Source: Streptomyces sp. MUM 2J (GTDB lineage Bacteria; Actinomycetota; Actinomycetes; Streptomycetales; Streptomycetaceae). From it: a DNA stretch of 64,000 bases. Shown here piece by piece: positions 41,608 through 50,709 of this stretch; within the stretch, counting starts at the first letter, position 1; each line of letters begins with the position of its first letter. The stretch lies in NCBI RefSeq assembly GCF_022414535.1, contig NZ_JADWYM010000012.1, positions 1 through 64,000 on the forward strand, written 5' to 3'. The notes below the pieces were generated by a model, which was not told the DNA's origin, did not search any database, and saw only the letters and a list, made by a program, of their open reading frames with translations. The position numbers and the translations under genes were made by a program.

Positions 41608-41829
41608 TCAGGCCTCCGGGTCCGGCGTCTGCTGGAGCAGGGCGAGGGTCAGGACGTTGCCGCCGATTCCCCAGCCTCCGTCGGCGACCTCGTCGACCAG
41701 GACCATGGTGTTGGCGCGGGCCCGTTCACCGTAGATCTCGACGTACAGCTCGGTGGTGCGGGTGACGATCTTCTCCTTCTGCTTCTCGTCGAGGGTTCCG
41801 GCGGGGACCTTGAAGTGTGCGAACGGCAT
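41608..41829 (-). CDS. 4-oxalocrotonate tautomerase-like protein
   Basis: The 73-residue protein begins MPFAHFKVPAGTL, so Met removal would leave the N-terminal Pro used as base in the tautomerase superfamily. LDEKQKEKIVTRTTELYVEI and VLVDEVADGGWGIGG match the single-domain 4-OT type. It probably forms oligomers and acts on a keto-enol substrate. ATG at 41829 has GGAG upstream. It lies just downstream of the MITE and the SDR gene on the same strand. Confidence 0.85.
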   Translation of the reverse strand: MPFAHFKVPAGTLDEKQKEKIVTRTTELYVEIYGERARANTMVLVDEVADGGWGIGGNVLTLALLQQTPDPEA

Positions 41830-41864
41830 GGAGGGTTCTCCTTCTCGAAGGGAAACGGGCGGAT

Positions 41865-42045
41865 CTAGGGCGTGTTTCGAAAGTAGCGTCGTCTGCCCGA
41901 AGGGCAGGCCTGGCGGCGTCTGGTGCGTGCGATCGCAAGGCGGAGGGTCGCCCCGATACTGGATGTATCGGGTCGAGCCCGACAACGCGGCGAGCGTGCG
42001 TGCCAGACGCCGCCAGGCAGGCGGGACTTTCGAAACACGCCCTAG
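41865..42045. mobile_element. 181-bp MITE with perfect 20-bp terminal inverted repeats
   Basis: Arms at 41865-41884 and 42026-42045 are exact complements (CTAGGGCGTGTTTCGAAAGT). Further inverted homology inside (GGCGGCGTCTGG against CCAGACGCCGCC) makes most of the element foldable. The outermost CTAG on both sides may be a target duplication, or contain a TA duplication as in IS630/mariner-like elements. It has no coding capacity. Its right end supplies the SDR stop codon. Confidence 0.85.
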
Positions 42046-42950
42046 CGGGAGCTGCCTGCGGTGAGCAGGTCGTCCAGTCCGATGCGGCGGAAGAAGTCGG
42101 CGCGGACGCGGTCGGCGACCGCGGAGACGACTTCGCTGCCGTCACGGCTGGGGTCTACGTGGGTGCGCAGCGGGCGGGTGCCCGCAGGCATCGCCACGAG
42201 GCGTACGACGGCGTCGGCGACGTCCGCGGCGTCGGCGTCCGGTGGAACGAGTGCGGCCAGCCGCGCATCCAGGTCGGTCAGCAGGGCGCCGTACCGGTCG
42301 TCGTAGGCGGCGGCCCTGGTGGTGTCGGCGGGTGAACCCGCGTGGGCGAAGTGGTTGGTGCCGGAGGGGAAGGCCCCGGGCACGACGATGGCGGTGTCGA
42401 CGCCGAAACGCAGCACCTCGGCGGCGTAGCTGACGGCGAGGGCGTCGAGGGCGGCCTTCGCCGCGAAGTAGGGGCCGACGAACGGCGGGCATCCGCCACG
42501 GGTGCTGGAGCTTCCGATCCACACGAGCAGGCCCTCCGCCTGCTCACGCAGGTGCGGCAGCGCGGCGCGGGTGACGCGCTGGGCACCCAGCACGTTGACG
42601 TCGTACAGCTGCGCCAGTTGCTCGGGGGTGAAGGCCTCGGCGGGCCCGGTCGCCAGACGGCCGGCGTTGTGGACGACCACGTCCAGGCGGCCGTGGGCGG
42701 CAAGGACATGGGCGACCGCGGCATCGACGGATTCCTGGGAGGTGACGTCGAGTTCCACGGCGCGCAGATCGACGTCGTGGCGGGCGGCGTAGCGCCTGAG
42801 GTCGTCCACCGCCGGCGCGTTGCGGCCGGCCGTGTGCCGGATCCCCGCGTGGACGGTGTGTCCGGCTCGGGCCAGGGCGCGTACGGTCAACGCGCCGAAG
42901 CCGCTGGACGCTCCGGTGAGCAGGACGGTTCTGGATGTTCCGGTGGTCAT
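42042..42950 (-). CDS. Short-chain dehydrogenase/reductase
   Basis: The 302-residue SDR has the TGASSGFG cofactor motif (about 11-18), NAG in VVHNAGRLATG, and a catalytic Tyr-x3-Lys in GPYFAAKAALDA, with the preceding Ser in GSSSTRGG. It should reduce or oxidise an alcohol/ketone with NAD(P). Its TAG stop (42042-42044) lies inside the MITE terminus, so the original C-terminus may have differed. It is followed in the opposite direction of transcription by no close partner; a second SDR lies 87 bases upstream on the same strand. Confidence 0.88.
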   Translation of the reverse strand: MTTGTSRTVLLTGASSGFGALTVRALARAGHTVHAGIRHTAGRNAPAVDDLRRYAARHDVDLRAVELDVTSQESVDAAVAHVLAAHGRLDVVVHNAGRLATGPAEAFTPEQLAQLYDVNVLGAQRVTRAALPHLREQAEGLLVWIGSSSTRGGCPPFVGPYFAAKAALDALAVSYAAEVLRFGVDTAIVVPGAFPSGTNHFAHAGSPADTTRAAAYDDRYGALLTDLDARLAALVPPDADAADVADAVVRLVAMPAGTRPLRTHVDPSRDGSEVVSAVADRVRADFFRRIGLDDLLTAGSSR

Positions 42951-43037
42951 GGGTCCTCGGAGGAAGGAGCGGAGTGGACGGAGGGAGGCAGGACGAAGAG
43001 GAGGAGCCGGAAGAGGAAGAGAGGGGCGAGGGGGCCG

Positions 43038-43820
43038 TCAGACGATGCCGCCGTTGGCACGGAGGACCTGGCCGTTGACCCAGTGGCCGGCCGGTGAGGC
43101 CAGGAAGGCCACCACCTCGGCGATGTCGGAGACGGTGCCGAGGCGTTCCAGCGGGGGCTGCGCTGCCAGCCGGGCGACGGTCTCCTCGTCCTTGCCCTGC
43201 AGGAACAGGTCGGTGGCGGTGGGTCCGGGAGCGACGGCGTTGACCGTGACGTCCCGGCCGCGCAGCTCGCGGGCGAGGATCATCGTGAGGGCCTCGACCG
43301 CGCCCTTGCTCGCGCTGTAGGCGCCGTAGCCGGGAAAGGCCAGGCCCACCACGGATGTGGAGAACGTGATGACGGCTCCGCCCTCACGGATCTTCCGGGC
43401 AGCCTGCTGGGCGACCGCGAACGTGCCACGGACGTTGGTGCGGTGCACGGCGTCCAGCTCCGCCAGGTCCAGGTCCGCGACGGGGGCCAGGTGCATGCGT
43501 CCGGCCGCGTGCACGACGACGTCGACGCCGCCGAACTCGGACTCGGCCGTGCCGAACAGTTCGGCGACCTGCCGCTCGTCGGCGACGTCCGCACGGACGG
43601 CGACCGCCCGGCCGCCGGCACCGGTGACCTGTTCGACCGCCGCCTCGGCCAGATCGCGGCTTCCCGCGTACCCGACGACGACGGCGAATCCGTCGGCGGC
43701 CAGCCGGCTCACCGTCCCACGGCCGATTCCCCGCGAACCGCCGGTGACGACGGCGACGCGGGCCCGATCGCCGCCGGAACCGGACGGGACGGGGTTCTGC
43801 GAGGTTTCGTGGGAGGACAT
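43038..43820 (-). CDS. Short-chain dehydrogenase/reductase (FabG-like)
   Basis: The 260-residue classical SDR has TGGSRGIGRGT, HAAGRMHLAP, catalytic Ser in FSTSVVGL, YSASKGA and APGPTATDLF, ending in VNGQVLRANGGIV. These motifs match FabG-like oxidoreductases of unknown substrate. ATG at 43820 has AGGAG upstream. It is divergent from the XRE regulator at 44014, which likely controls this SDR and the one downstream on the same strand. Confidence 0.9.
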   Translation of the reverse strand: MSSHETSQNPVPSGSGGDRARVAVVTGGSRGIGRGTVSRLAADGFAVVVGYAGSRDLAEAAVEQVTGAGGRAVAVRADVADERQVAELFGTAESEFGGVDVVVHAAGRMHLAPVADLDLAELDAVHRTNVRGTFAVAQQAARKIREGGAVITFSTSVVGLAFPGYGAYSASKGAVEALTMILARELRGRDVTVNAVAPGPTATDLFLQGKDEETVARLAAQPPLERLGTVSDIAEVVAFLASPAGHWVNGQVLRANGGIV

Positions 43821-44013
43821 GGGCTCTCCTGGGAAGGCCGGATCGAAGACGTCACCGCCGGCAGGCCGTGGCGTGCGGCGTGCGCGCCACCGCCGGATGC
43901 GGTTGCGGCGCTGTGCCCGCAGCACCAGCCTGGGACGGTCCCCGCAGGTCAGCCAGGGCTCTGCCCACCCAGGGGTTGCCATCCCCTGGCTCAGCGCACC
44001 GGTACGCGCGACC

Positions 44014-44892
44014 ATGGAGGGCGTGAACCACGCCGAACTCGCCGCATTCCTGAGATCCCGGCGCGACCGGATCCGTCCCGCCGAGGTGGGGTTGCCCACC
44101 GGGCCCCGCCGCCGGGTTCCCGGCCTGCGGCGCGAGGAGGTCGCTCAGCTGGCCGGGCTCTCCGCCGACTACTACACGGAGCTCGAACGCGGCCGCGGCG
44201 CCCAGCCCTCGACTCAGGTCCTGGCCGCCCTCGCACGGGCCCTGCGCCTGAACGGTGACAGCCGCGACCACTTGTTCCACCTTGCGGACCGGCCTGTTCC
44301 GCCGGCTGGGCACGGGCCCGCCGCGCATGTCCAGCCGGGCCTGCTCGGCCTGCTGGACCGCCTGACCACCACGCCCGCCCAGGTGATCACCGACCTGCAC
44401 GAGACCCTCGTCCAGAACCCGCTGGCCGTCGCGCTGGTCGGTCGGCCCCCCGCGACGCACGGCCCCGCGGCCAGCCTGGTCCACCGCTGGTTCACCGACC
44501 CGGATGCCCGTGCCCTCTACCCGGCCGAGGACCATCCCCACCACTCCCGGGTGTTCGTCGCCGATCTGCAGGCCGTGGCGGCCCGCCGCGGACGCGACAC
44601 CGCGGTGCAGCGGATGGTGGGTGAACTCAGGCGGCGCAGCGAGGAGTTCGCCGCTCTCTGGGACACCCACGACGTCGCACTGCGCCGCAGCGACCACAAG
44701 CGCATCGTCCATCCCGCGCTTGGCGTCATCGAGCTCGACTGCCACAGCATGTTCAGTGAGGACGGCTGTCAACGGCTGCTGTGGTTCACCGCCCCGCCCG
44801 GCAGCGAAGGCGCCGCCCAGCTCGAACTGCTGGGTGTCATCGGAACCGAGGACATCGGCGGCGCGGACCGGCTGCCGGGGTTGCGGGCCTGA
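44014..44892 (+). CDS. XRE-family regulator with MmyB-like ligand domain
   Basis: The 292-residue protein has an HTH at about 30-75 (VPGLRREEVAQLAGLSADYYTELERGR) and a C-terminal MmyB-like domain (about 105-280) with LVQNPLAVAL, FTDPDARALYP and KRIVHPALGVIELDC. Such regulators commonly sit divergent from SDR genes, as here, and may bind a fatty-acid-like ligand. I take the ATG at 44014; a GTG at 44023 is also possible. Confidence 0.85.
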   Translation: MEGVNHAELAAFLRSRRDRIRPAEVGLPTGPRRRVPGLRREEVAQLAGLSADYYTELERGRGAQPSTQVLAALARALRLNGDSRDHLFHLADRPVPPAGHGPAAHVQPGLLGLLDRLTTTPAQVITDLHETLVQNPLAVALVGRPPATHGPAASLVHRWFTDPDARALYPAEDHPHHSRVFVADLQAVAARRGRDTAVQRMVGELRRRSEEFAALWDTHDVALRRSDHKRIVHPALGVIELDCHSMFSEDGCQRLLWFTAPPGSEGAAQLELLGVIGTEDIGGADRLPGLRA

Positions 44893-45021
44893 GCGGCTCG
44901 GTGATCGATCTGCCGTGCCGGGCGGCGGCGTCCTCGTGGCGCCGTGGGCCGTGCCCTCCGCAGTGGCGCCGAGTGCACCGGCGGCGGTCTGGCGGCGGCC
45001 GGGAGCCCGTGCGGAACGGGT

Positions 45022-45055
45022 ACGCCGCCGGGCGGAGGGTGTCGCCCGGCGGCGT
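45022..45055. terminator. Bidirectional terminator hairpin
   Basis: Thirteen-base perfect arms (ACGCCGCCGGGCG and complement) with an 8-base loop end seven bases before the stop of the dehydrogenase gene and about 130 bases after the XRE stop. It fits termination of two convergent genes. Confidence 0.7.
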
Positions 45056-45061
45056 TGTGGG

Positions 45062-46285
45062 TCAGGCCTCGTCGCGCAGGCCCCACGGGGAGCCGTAGTC
45101 GGTGAGCAGGTCCAGGAACGGGCGCGGGGGCAGTGCCTCCGGGCCGAGGACGCCCGCGCCGGACCAGGCGCCGGTGGCCAGGAGTTCCAGGGCGACGACC
45201 GGGTTGACCGCCGTCTGCCACACCACGGCCTGCGAGCCGTACTCGCGCATGGACCACTCGTTGTCGACCACGTGGTAGAGGTACACCTCGCGCGGTGCCC
45301 CGCCCCGGGTGCCCTTGACCCAGGTGCCGGCGCAGGTCTTGCCGGTCATCCGGTGGCCCAGGCCGGCCGGGTCCGGCAGGCAGGCGGCGACGACGTCCCG
45401 GGGGGAGACGCGCACAGGCCCCTGGTCGCCGGGCACGGTCACCTTGGCGGTGGCGTCCAGGCCCAGTTCGTGGAGGGTCTTGAGCTTGGCGATGAAGTCG
45501 TCCCCGAGGCCGTACTTGAAGGTGACGCGGCGTGCCGGTACCCAGCGCGGGATGAGCAGCACCTCCTCGTGCTCGACGTTGACGCACTCCACCGGGCCGA
45601 TGCCCTCGGGGAAGTCGAAGACCTCGGGCTCGCTGAACGGGGCGGTGGTGAACCAGCCGCGGTCCTTCTCGTAGACCACCGGCGGGTTGAGGCACTCCTC
45701 GATGGTGGTCCAGATGCTGAACGAGGGGGCGAAGTCGTAGCCCTCGACGGTCAGGTTGGCGCCGTCCCGGATGCCGATCTCCTCGATGTCGTCGAAGAGT
45801 TCGTCGGCGGCGTAGCGGGCGAACACGTCGGACAGCCCCGGTTCGACGCCCATGCCGACCAGGGCCAGCCGTCCGCTCTCCTCCCAGCGCCGGGCCAGGG
45901 CGAACTGCTCGTCCCCGAGCTTGACCCCGCATTCCTCGTTGGGGTGGGACGGGTGGGGCGCGGACAGCGACATCGCCATGTCCAGGTAGTGCGCGCCGGC
46001 CTCCAGGGCGGCGTGGAACAGCGGCATCACGAACCGGGGGTCGGTGGCGTTGAGGAGGACGTCGCACTGCTGGTCGACGAGCAGGCGGCGCACGGACTCC
46101 TGGTCGGACGCGTCCACCTGGCGCGCGCTGAACCGGGCGCCGCCCTCCCCGAGGGCTGCGACCGCCGCCTCGGCGCGGGCGAGGTCGTAGTCGGCGACGA
46201 CCATGTGGGTCAGGAAGCCGCGGCGCGCTGCGATGCGGGTGACGGCCGTGCCTACGCCGCCGGCTCCCACGAGGAGTACGCGCAT
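45062..46285 (-). CDS. Saccharopine dehydrogenase family protein
   Basis: The 407-residue protein has an N-terminal Rossmann motif VLLVGAGGVGTAVTRIAARRG and saccharopine-dehydrogenase-like features: DVLLNATDPRFVMPLFHAALEAGAHYLDMA, LVGMGVEPGLSDVFARYA and a C-terminal catalytic-like domain. Some relatives act on carboxynorspermidine, lysine or homospermidine; the substrate here is not apparent. ATG at 46285 (AAAGG upstream) is chosen over GTG at 46294. Divergent from a TetR gene. Confidence 0.85.
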   Translation of the reverse strand: MRVLLVGAGGVGTAVTRIAARRGFLTHMVVADYDLARAEAAVAALGEGGARFSARQVDASDQESVRRLLVDQQCDVLLNATDPRFVMPLFHAALEAGAHYLDMAMSLSAPHPSHPNEECGVKLGDEQFALARRWEESGRLALVGMGVEPGLSDVFARYAADELFDDIEEIGIRDGANLTVEGYDFAPSFSIWTTIEECLNPPVVYEKDRGWFTTAPFSEPEVFDFPEGIGPVECVNVEHEEVLLIPRWVPARRVTFKYGLGDDFIAKLKTLHELGLDATAKVTVPGDQGPVRVSPRDVVAACLPDPAGLGHRMTGKTCAGTWVKGTRGGAPREVYLYHVVDNEWSMREYGSQAVVWQTAVNPVVALELLATGAWSGAGVLGPEALPPRPFLDLLTDYGSPWGLRDEA

Positions 46286-46413
46286 GTCAGACACCTTTCT
46301 TCCGGGAGGCGGGCGCCTCCGGGCAGGCTCGATGCAACGGCACGGCGCAGGATAAGGTCAACCCCGTTGGCATAAGGAGTCCGGCGGGAGAGGCCGGGGA
46401 GGGCGAGGGCGGG

Positions 46414-47121
46414 ATGGCGAAACCTGTGGTGGCCGAAGCGGCGCGCCGCCGGAGGCGGCCGACGCGGTCCGGAACCGTGCTGACGGAGGAGATCATCGTG
46501 GGGACGGCACTGCGTGTGCTGCGGGAGCACGGCAGCACGGGCCTGACCGCGCGCCGCCTGGGTGCCGCGCTGGGCGCGGACCCCAGCACCCTCTACCGGT
46601 ACTTCGCGGGGATGGACGATCTGACCCGGGCCATCGGGGACGAGCTGATGGGGCGGGCCCTGGAGGGCTGGACGGCCACCGGGGACTGGCGGGCCGACCT
46701 GAGGGCCCTGGGCCGGGCCATCCACGCCTCCTACCTGGCGCATCCGCAGGCTGCCGTGCTCACCGCGAGCCGGGTGACCGGCCGGCCCCGCGAGATCGCG
46801 GTGGACGAGACGATCCTCGGGATACTGCGGGGTGCCGGGCTGGCCGACGCGGTGGCGGTGGGCGTGTACCACGCGTTCATCGACCAGAGTCTGGCCTTTG
46901 CGGCGCTGGACGCCGGGTCCCTGGCGCTGGCCGAGGAGGCGCGTACGGGCGACGAGGAGATGTGGCGTTCCACCTATGCGCGGCTGCCGGCCGAGTCGCA
47001 TCCGAACATCGCCGCGACAGCGGAGCTGCTGGCCCGGCGCATGCCGCACAGCGCCTATCCGGTCGCGCTGGAGATGCTTCTGGACCACGCGGCCGCGCAG
47101 GTGGCCCGGTCGGGCGGGTGA
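46414..47121 (+). CDS. TetR-family transcriptional regulator
   Basis: The 235-residue protein has an HTH at about 25-70 (IVGTALRVLREHGSTGLTARRLGAALGADPSTLYRYFAGMDDL) and a mostly helical C-terminal domain of the TetR_C type. It is divergent from the saccharopine dehydrogenase gene 128 bases away and is its likely repressor. ATG at 46414 follows a GGAGGG-like purine stretch. Confidence 0.85.
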   Translation: MAKPVVAEAARRRRRPTRSGTVLTEEIIVGTALRVLREHGSTGLTARRLGAALGADPSTLYRYFAGMDDLTRAIGDELMGRALEGWTATGDWRADLRALGRAIHASYLAHPQAAVLTASRVTGRPREIAVDETILGILRGAGLADAVAVGVYHAFIDQSLAFAALDAGSLALAEEARTGDEEMWRSTYARLPAESHPNIAATAELLARRMPHSAYPVALEMLLDHAAAQVARSGG

Positions 47122-47236
47122 TCCGCTTCGAGGCCCCGCGACGGGGGCGACCGGCGGAGCGGGCACGGCTCCCCCCGCGCTGCCGGCCCGGCTGCGCCGC
47201 GGGCAGCGGGGCAGCCGGGGGCCTCCTCCTGCCTTG

Positions 47237-47884
47237 TCAGGACGAGGAAGGTGCCAGGGCGGCGGCTTCCCAGGCGAAGCCGTCGGGATCGGTGAAGGAA
47301 CCGGCGGAACCGCCCAGGACGATGCGGTGCGATCCGGTGCCCTCGGCGGCCACGCCCAGGTCCTTGGCCAGGCTGCGACGCTTGTACAGCGCCAGCTTCA
47401 CGGGCGCGGCGGCAGCCGTGGCGCCCGCGGCGAACTCGACGTACTTGCCTCCGAAGCTCTTGGCGACCGCGAGGCCCCGGCCGACGTAGAACTGCTTGCT
47501 CGCCTTGACGTCCTCGACGCCCAGCAGGAGCACGATCTCGTCGATCGTCCCGGTGGCCGGGCCGGTGTCCTTCTTCGACGCCGTGGCGATCTTCCAGATC
47601 GCCCCGTCCGGGGCCCGGACGACGCCGCCGTATCCCCACAGGGACCTGGTGGCCGGCTTCAGTGGCACGGCGCCGGTGGCGAGGGACGCGTCGACGAGGG
47701 CGTCCACGTCGGACGGCCGGGAGACGGTGAGGGCCAGGGTGAATCCGCGAAAGCCGCTCGTGGGCTCCTCGACGGTCCGCAGACGCACCGGTGATCCCGG
47801 GCCCAGGCCGAACGCGGTGGTGTAGAAGTGCTGTGCGGCCTCGGCGTCGGCCACGCCGAGGGTGATGGATGCCAGATGAGTCAT
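47237..47884 (-). CDS. VOC/glyoxalase-family protein with two modules
   Basis: The 215-residue protein contains two vicinal-oxygen-chelate half-barrels: HLASITLGVADAEAAQHFYTTAFGL (about 4-110) and VLLLGVEDVKASKQFYVGRGLAV (about 122-212, ending DPDGFAWEAA). Such proteins include glyoxalases and antibiotic-resistance binders. The first module lacks an obvious starting metal His/Glu pair, so a non-enzymatic role is possible. ATG at 47884 gives the expected start MTHLASI. Confidence 0.8.
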   Translation of the reverse strand: MTHLASITLGVADAEAAQHFYTTAFGLGPGSPVRLRTVEEPTSGFRGFTLALTVSRPSDVDALVDASLATGAVPLKPATRSLWGYGGVVRAPDGAIWKIATASKKDTGPATGTIDEIVLLLGVEDVKASKQFYVGRGLAVAKSFGGKYVEFAAGATAAAAPVKLALYKRRSLAKDLGVAAEGTGSHRIVLGGSAGSFTDPDGFAWEAAALAPSSS

Positions 47885-47952
47885 GTCCTCGACGCTAGAC
47901 ACGGTCGGCGGGCGGTGGCTTCTTCGATCCTGCTCGATCCGCTGCCGGGCAG

Positions 47953-50079
47953 TCAGTTCCGATACTCCGGGGAGCTGCCGGCCGCATGTCCCGGCTCACT
48001 CTCCAGCGGGCGGGCCTGGGCGATCAGCAGCGCGACGTCGTCGCGGTCGTAGGGGTGCCGCAGGGCGTTCAGGAGCCAGTCGCAGGTCTCCTCCAGCGGC
48101 TGCCGGCAGCCGTCGAGGACGTTCAGCAACGCCGTCAGGCGCCCGTCGATGGGGGCGTCGCGGGTCTCCACCAGGCCGTCCGTGTACAGAACGAGCCGGT
48201 CGCCGGGTTCCAGGACGAACGAGCTGGTACGGAAGCGGACCCCGCCGACCCCCAGCGGTGCGCCGGGAGAGAGAGCGAGCAGTTCGGGGCGGCGCCCGGC
48301 GGGCACGATCACCGGCGGAAGGTGTCCGGCGTTGGCGATGCGGCACCTGTGCCGGTGCGGGTCGTAGACGGCGTACACGGAGGTGGCGATGAAGTCCTCA
48401 AGACCGCAGGTGATCTTGTCGAGGTGATGGAGGACCTCGTGCGGCGCCATGCCGAGGTCGGCGTAGGCGCAGGTGGTGGCCCGCAGCTGCCCCATGGCCG
48501 CGGCGGCGTCGATGCCCTTGCCCATGACGTCACCCACGACGAGCGCGGTCCTGTCCCCGGCGACCGGGACCACGTCGTACCAGTCACCGCCGATCTCGCT
48601 GGAGGCCTGGGCCGGTTCGTAGCGCGAGGCGACGTCCAGTCCGGCGAGCCTGGGAGGCGGGCGTACCGGCAGCAGGCTGCGCTGCAGCGTCTCGGCGGAG
48701 TTGCGCACGCTCTCGTGCCAGCGGGCGTTGTCGATGGCCACGGCTGCGCGCGCGGCCAGCTCGCGGGCGAGGAGGACGTCGTCGTGGTCGAAGGGCAGGG
48801 GGTTGCGGGCGCGCATCACGTCGAACGCCCCGAGCACCTGGTGGTGAGCGATCAGGGGCACCGCGAGGTAGGAGTGCACGCCGGCGCGGGCGAAGACATC
48901 GGCGGCATCGGCGTCGCGGGCGATGCGCAGCAGGTCCTCCCGCTGCGCCCGCGGCACGACGACCGGCTGTCCGGTGCGGACGCACTGGGTGATCAGGCGG
49001 TCGGCACCGTAGGCGGAGAGCTCCCCCACGACATCGGCGGCGCCGGTCACGCCGGCCGGGTACGCCCCGGCCACGGCGAGGGCGCGGAACAGCTCCGGGC
49101 CTTCCTGCCGCCCGGAGGAACGGCGGAAGGCCAGGACGGAGTCGAGGATGTCGACCGACGCGACATCCGCCAGGTCGGGGACGGCGATGGCGGCGAGTTC
49201 CCGGCCCGTCCGCTCCACTTCGAGGGTGGTCCCGATGCGTGCGGAGGCGTCTGCGAGGAGGGTGAGGCGGCGCCGGGCCCGCTCCGTCTCGGCTGCGGCC
49301 AGGTGACGTTCGGTGACGTCGACGACGGAGCTCGCCACCCCGATCACCCGTCCGCTGGGCGCGGTGAGCCGGTAGTACGACACGGAGTAGGCGTGTTCGT
49401 GCTCGGGGTCGGCCTTGGTCCGTCCGACGAGGTACCGGTCGATCAGCGGAACTCCCGTGCTGAGGACCTGGCGCAGCGCGGACTCGATGATCTCGGCGTG
49501 ATCGGGGTGGATGTCGCGCGGGCGGCGGCCGATGTGATCGGCGGCAGGAATGCCGTTGATCCGGGCCAGAGCGGGGTTCACCAGCACGTAGCGCAGGTCG
49601 GGGTCGAGAAGCGCCACGCCGACGGGTGACTGGGACACCAGGTGATCGGAGAGCGCCAGCTTGGTCTCCAGCCCCTGCACCATGGCCTGGTCCGCGGCGA
49701 TGCCCAGTACGTAGACGTCGCCCAGGTCGTCCAGCAGCCGCATGTTGCGGAACTCCACCAGGCGTGTGCTGCCGTCCTTGTGCCGGATGGGGAACGCACC
49801 GGCCCAGCTCGTGCCGGCGTCCCTCAGCCGGGCGAACCACTGCATCACCTCGTAGCGGTGCTCCTTGTGCACCAGGAGGCGGACCGCGTACTGGCCCAGC
49901 GCCTCCTTCGCGGTGTATCCGAACACGTCGTCGGCCTGCGGGCTCCAGAACACGATGCGACCGCCGCTGTCGACCACGACGGCGGACACGCTGAGCAGGT
50001 CGAGCAGGACACCGGGTGGAGCCGGCCACTGGTGCCGGGCCGGGACCTCGCGGGGGAAGGGCTGGTCCGCGTCATCCAT
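47953..50079 (-). CDS. PAS-PAS-GAF-SpoIIE serine phosphatase
   Basis: The 708-residue signalling protein has PAS domain 1 (about 25-130; VVVDSGGRIVFWSPQADDVFGYTAKEAL), PAS domain 2 (about 150-265; LLDPDLRYVLVNPALARING), a GAF domain (about 290-455) and a PP2C/SpoIIE domain (about 480-695; GGDWYDVVPV about 496, VGDVMGKGIDAAAAMGQ, late DRDDVALLIAQ). It would dephosphorylate a STAS antagonist in response to a small ligand or redox signal. Unlike the protein at 13072 it has neither HAD nor HATPase. ATG at 50079 follows GGAAGGAG. Confidence 0.88.
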   Translation of the reverse strand: MDDADQPFPREVPARHQWPAPPGVLLDLLSVSAVVVDSGGRIVFWSPQADDVFGYTAKEALGQYAVRLLVHKEHRYEVMQWFARLRDAGTSWAGAFPIRHKDGSTRLVEFRNMRLLDDLGDVYVLGIAADQAMVQGLETKLALSDHLVSQSPVGVALLDPDLRYVLVNPALARINGIPAADHIGRRPRDIHPDHAEIIESALRQVLSTGVPLIDRYLVGRTKADPEHEHAYSVSYYRLTAPSGRVIGVASSVVDVTERHLAAAETERARRRLTLLADASARIGTTLEVERTGRELAAIAVPDLADVASVDILDSVLAFRRSSGRQEGPELFRALAVAGAYPAGVTGAADVVGELSAYGADRLITQCVRTGQPVVVPRAQREDLLRIARDADAADVFARAGVHSYLAVPLIAHHQVLGAFDVMRARNPLPFDHDDVLLARELAARAAVAIDNARWHESVRNSAETLQRSLLPVRPPPRLAGLDVASRYEPAQASSEIGGDWYDVVPVAGDRTALVVGDVMGKGIDAAAAMGQLRATTCAYADLGMAPHEVLHHLDKITCGLEDFIATSVYAVYDPHRHRCRIANAGHLPPVIVPAGRRPELLALSPGAPLGVGGVRFRTSSFVLEPGDRLVLYTDGLVETRDAPIDGRLTALLNVLDGCRQPLEETCDWLLNALRHPYDRDDVALLIAQARPLESEPGHAAGSSPEYRN

Positions 50080-50263
50080 GCTGCGCGCTCCTTCCGGGGC
50101 CGTGCGGGACGAGGGCGCGGTTCGCACTTCCCCGTGTGCCGCGGTGCCGCCGCCCGGCGCACGGTCCGGGACGCGGGCACGGCCCGCCCGGAGTGCGCGC
50201 AGCAGCGGCCGGCGGGTGGGACTCCGGCCGCGGCGCGCAGGTGGGGCGGCCGGAGTCACCCGC

Positions 50264-50341
50264 TCAGGACTGGGGCCGGCACCCGTGGTTCGCGGCGTGC
50301 TTGCGGCGTGACTTCTTCTTCCTGCGTCGCTTGGAGGACAT
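50264..50341 (-). CDS. bL37-like 25-residue ribosomal miniprotein
   Basis: The predicted 25-residue product is extremely basic and runs MSSKRRRKKKSRRKH then AANHGCRPQS. The basic run and the ANHGxRPxS tail resemble the actinobacterial large-subunit protein bL37 (mycobacterial form ends ANHGKRPN, from memory). The ATG at 50341 has GGGAG seven bases upstream and the stop is TGA at 50264. A Cys replaces the Lys of the GKRP motif, so it could be a second, stress-type copy. Too short for routine gene callers. Confidence 0.7.
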   Translation of the reverse strand: MSSKRRRKKKSRRKHAANHGCRPQS

Positions 50342-50709
50342 GTGCGCTCCCGCAGAGCCGGGACCCGATTCGGTCGGATCGTGAGCATGAGTACACACAG
50401 AGGATACTTCCGGGCATTTCATCCCTCCATTGCTGCTCGCGCATCACGCTCCGCGCCGTGGCGGCAGGCGCTGCCGCATGGGGGATGCCGTGGGGCGCGG
50501 AGCGCGCTTGCCCCGCCCTGGGGGGTGCCCGCGATGCCCCTGTCGATCACATCGGCGGGCGGCATCCTGCGCCCGCCGGCGGGCCGCAGCCGCGAGGGGG
50601 ACGTGCGACCGGGACCCGCGTCATGCCCGACGTCGGCGCCCCGGGGCGGAACGGGGGGTGCGGCGGCGCCTTTCGGGCTCCGCGAGCACACCCCGCCTCC
50701 GCCGCGTCG
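50342..50709. other. Intergenic gap with no supported gene
   Basis: This 368-base gap contains the promoter side of the bL37-like gene (AT-richer 50380-50430) and the downstream side of the quinone oxidoreductase gene. Other frames give low-complexity translations only. I see no repeats or structured RNA. Confidence 0.4.
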
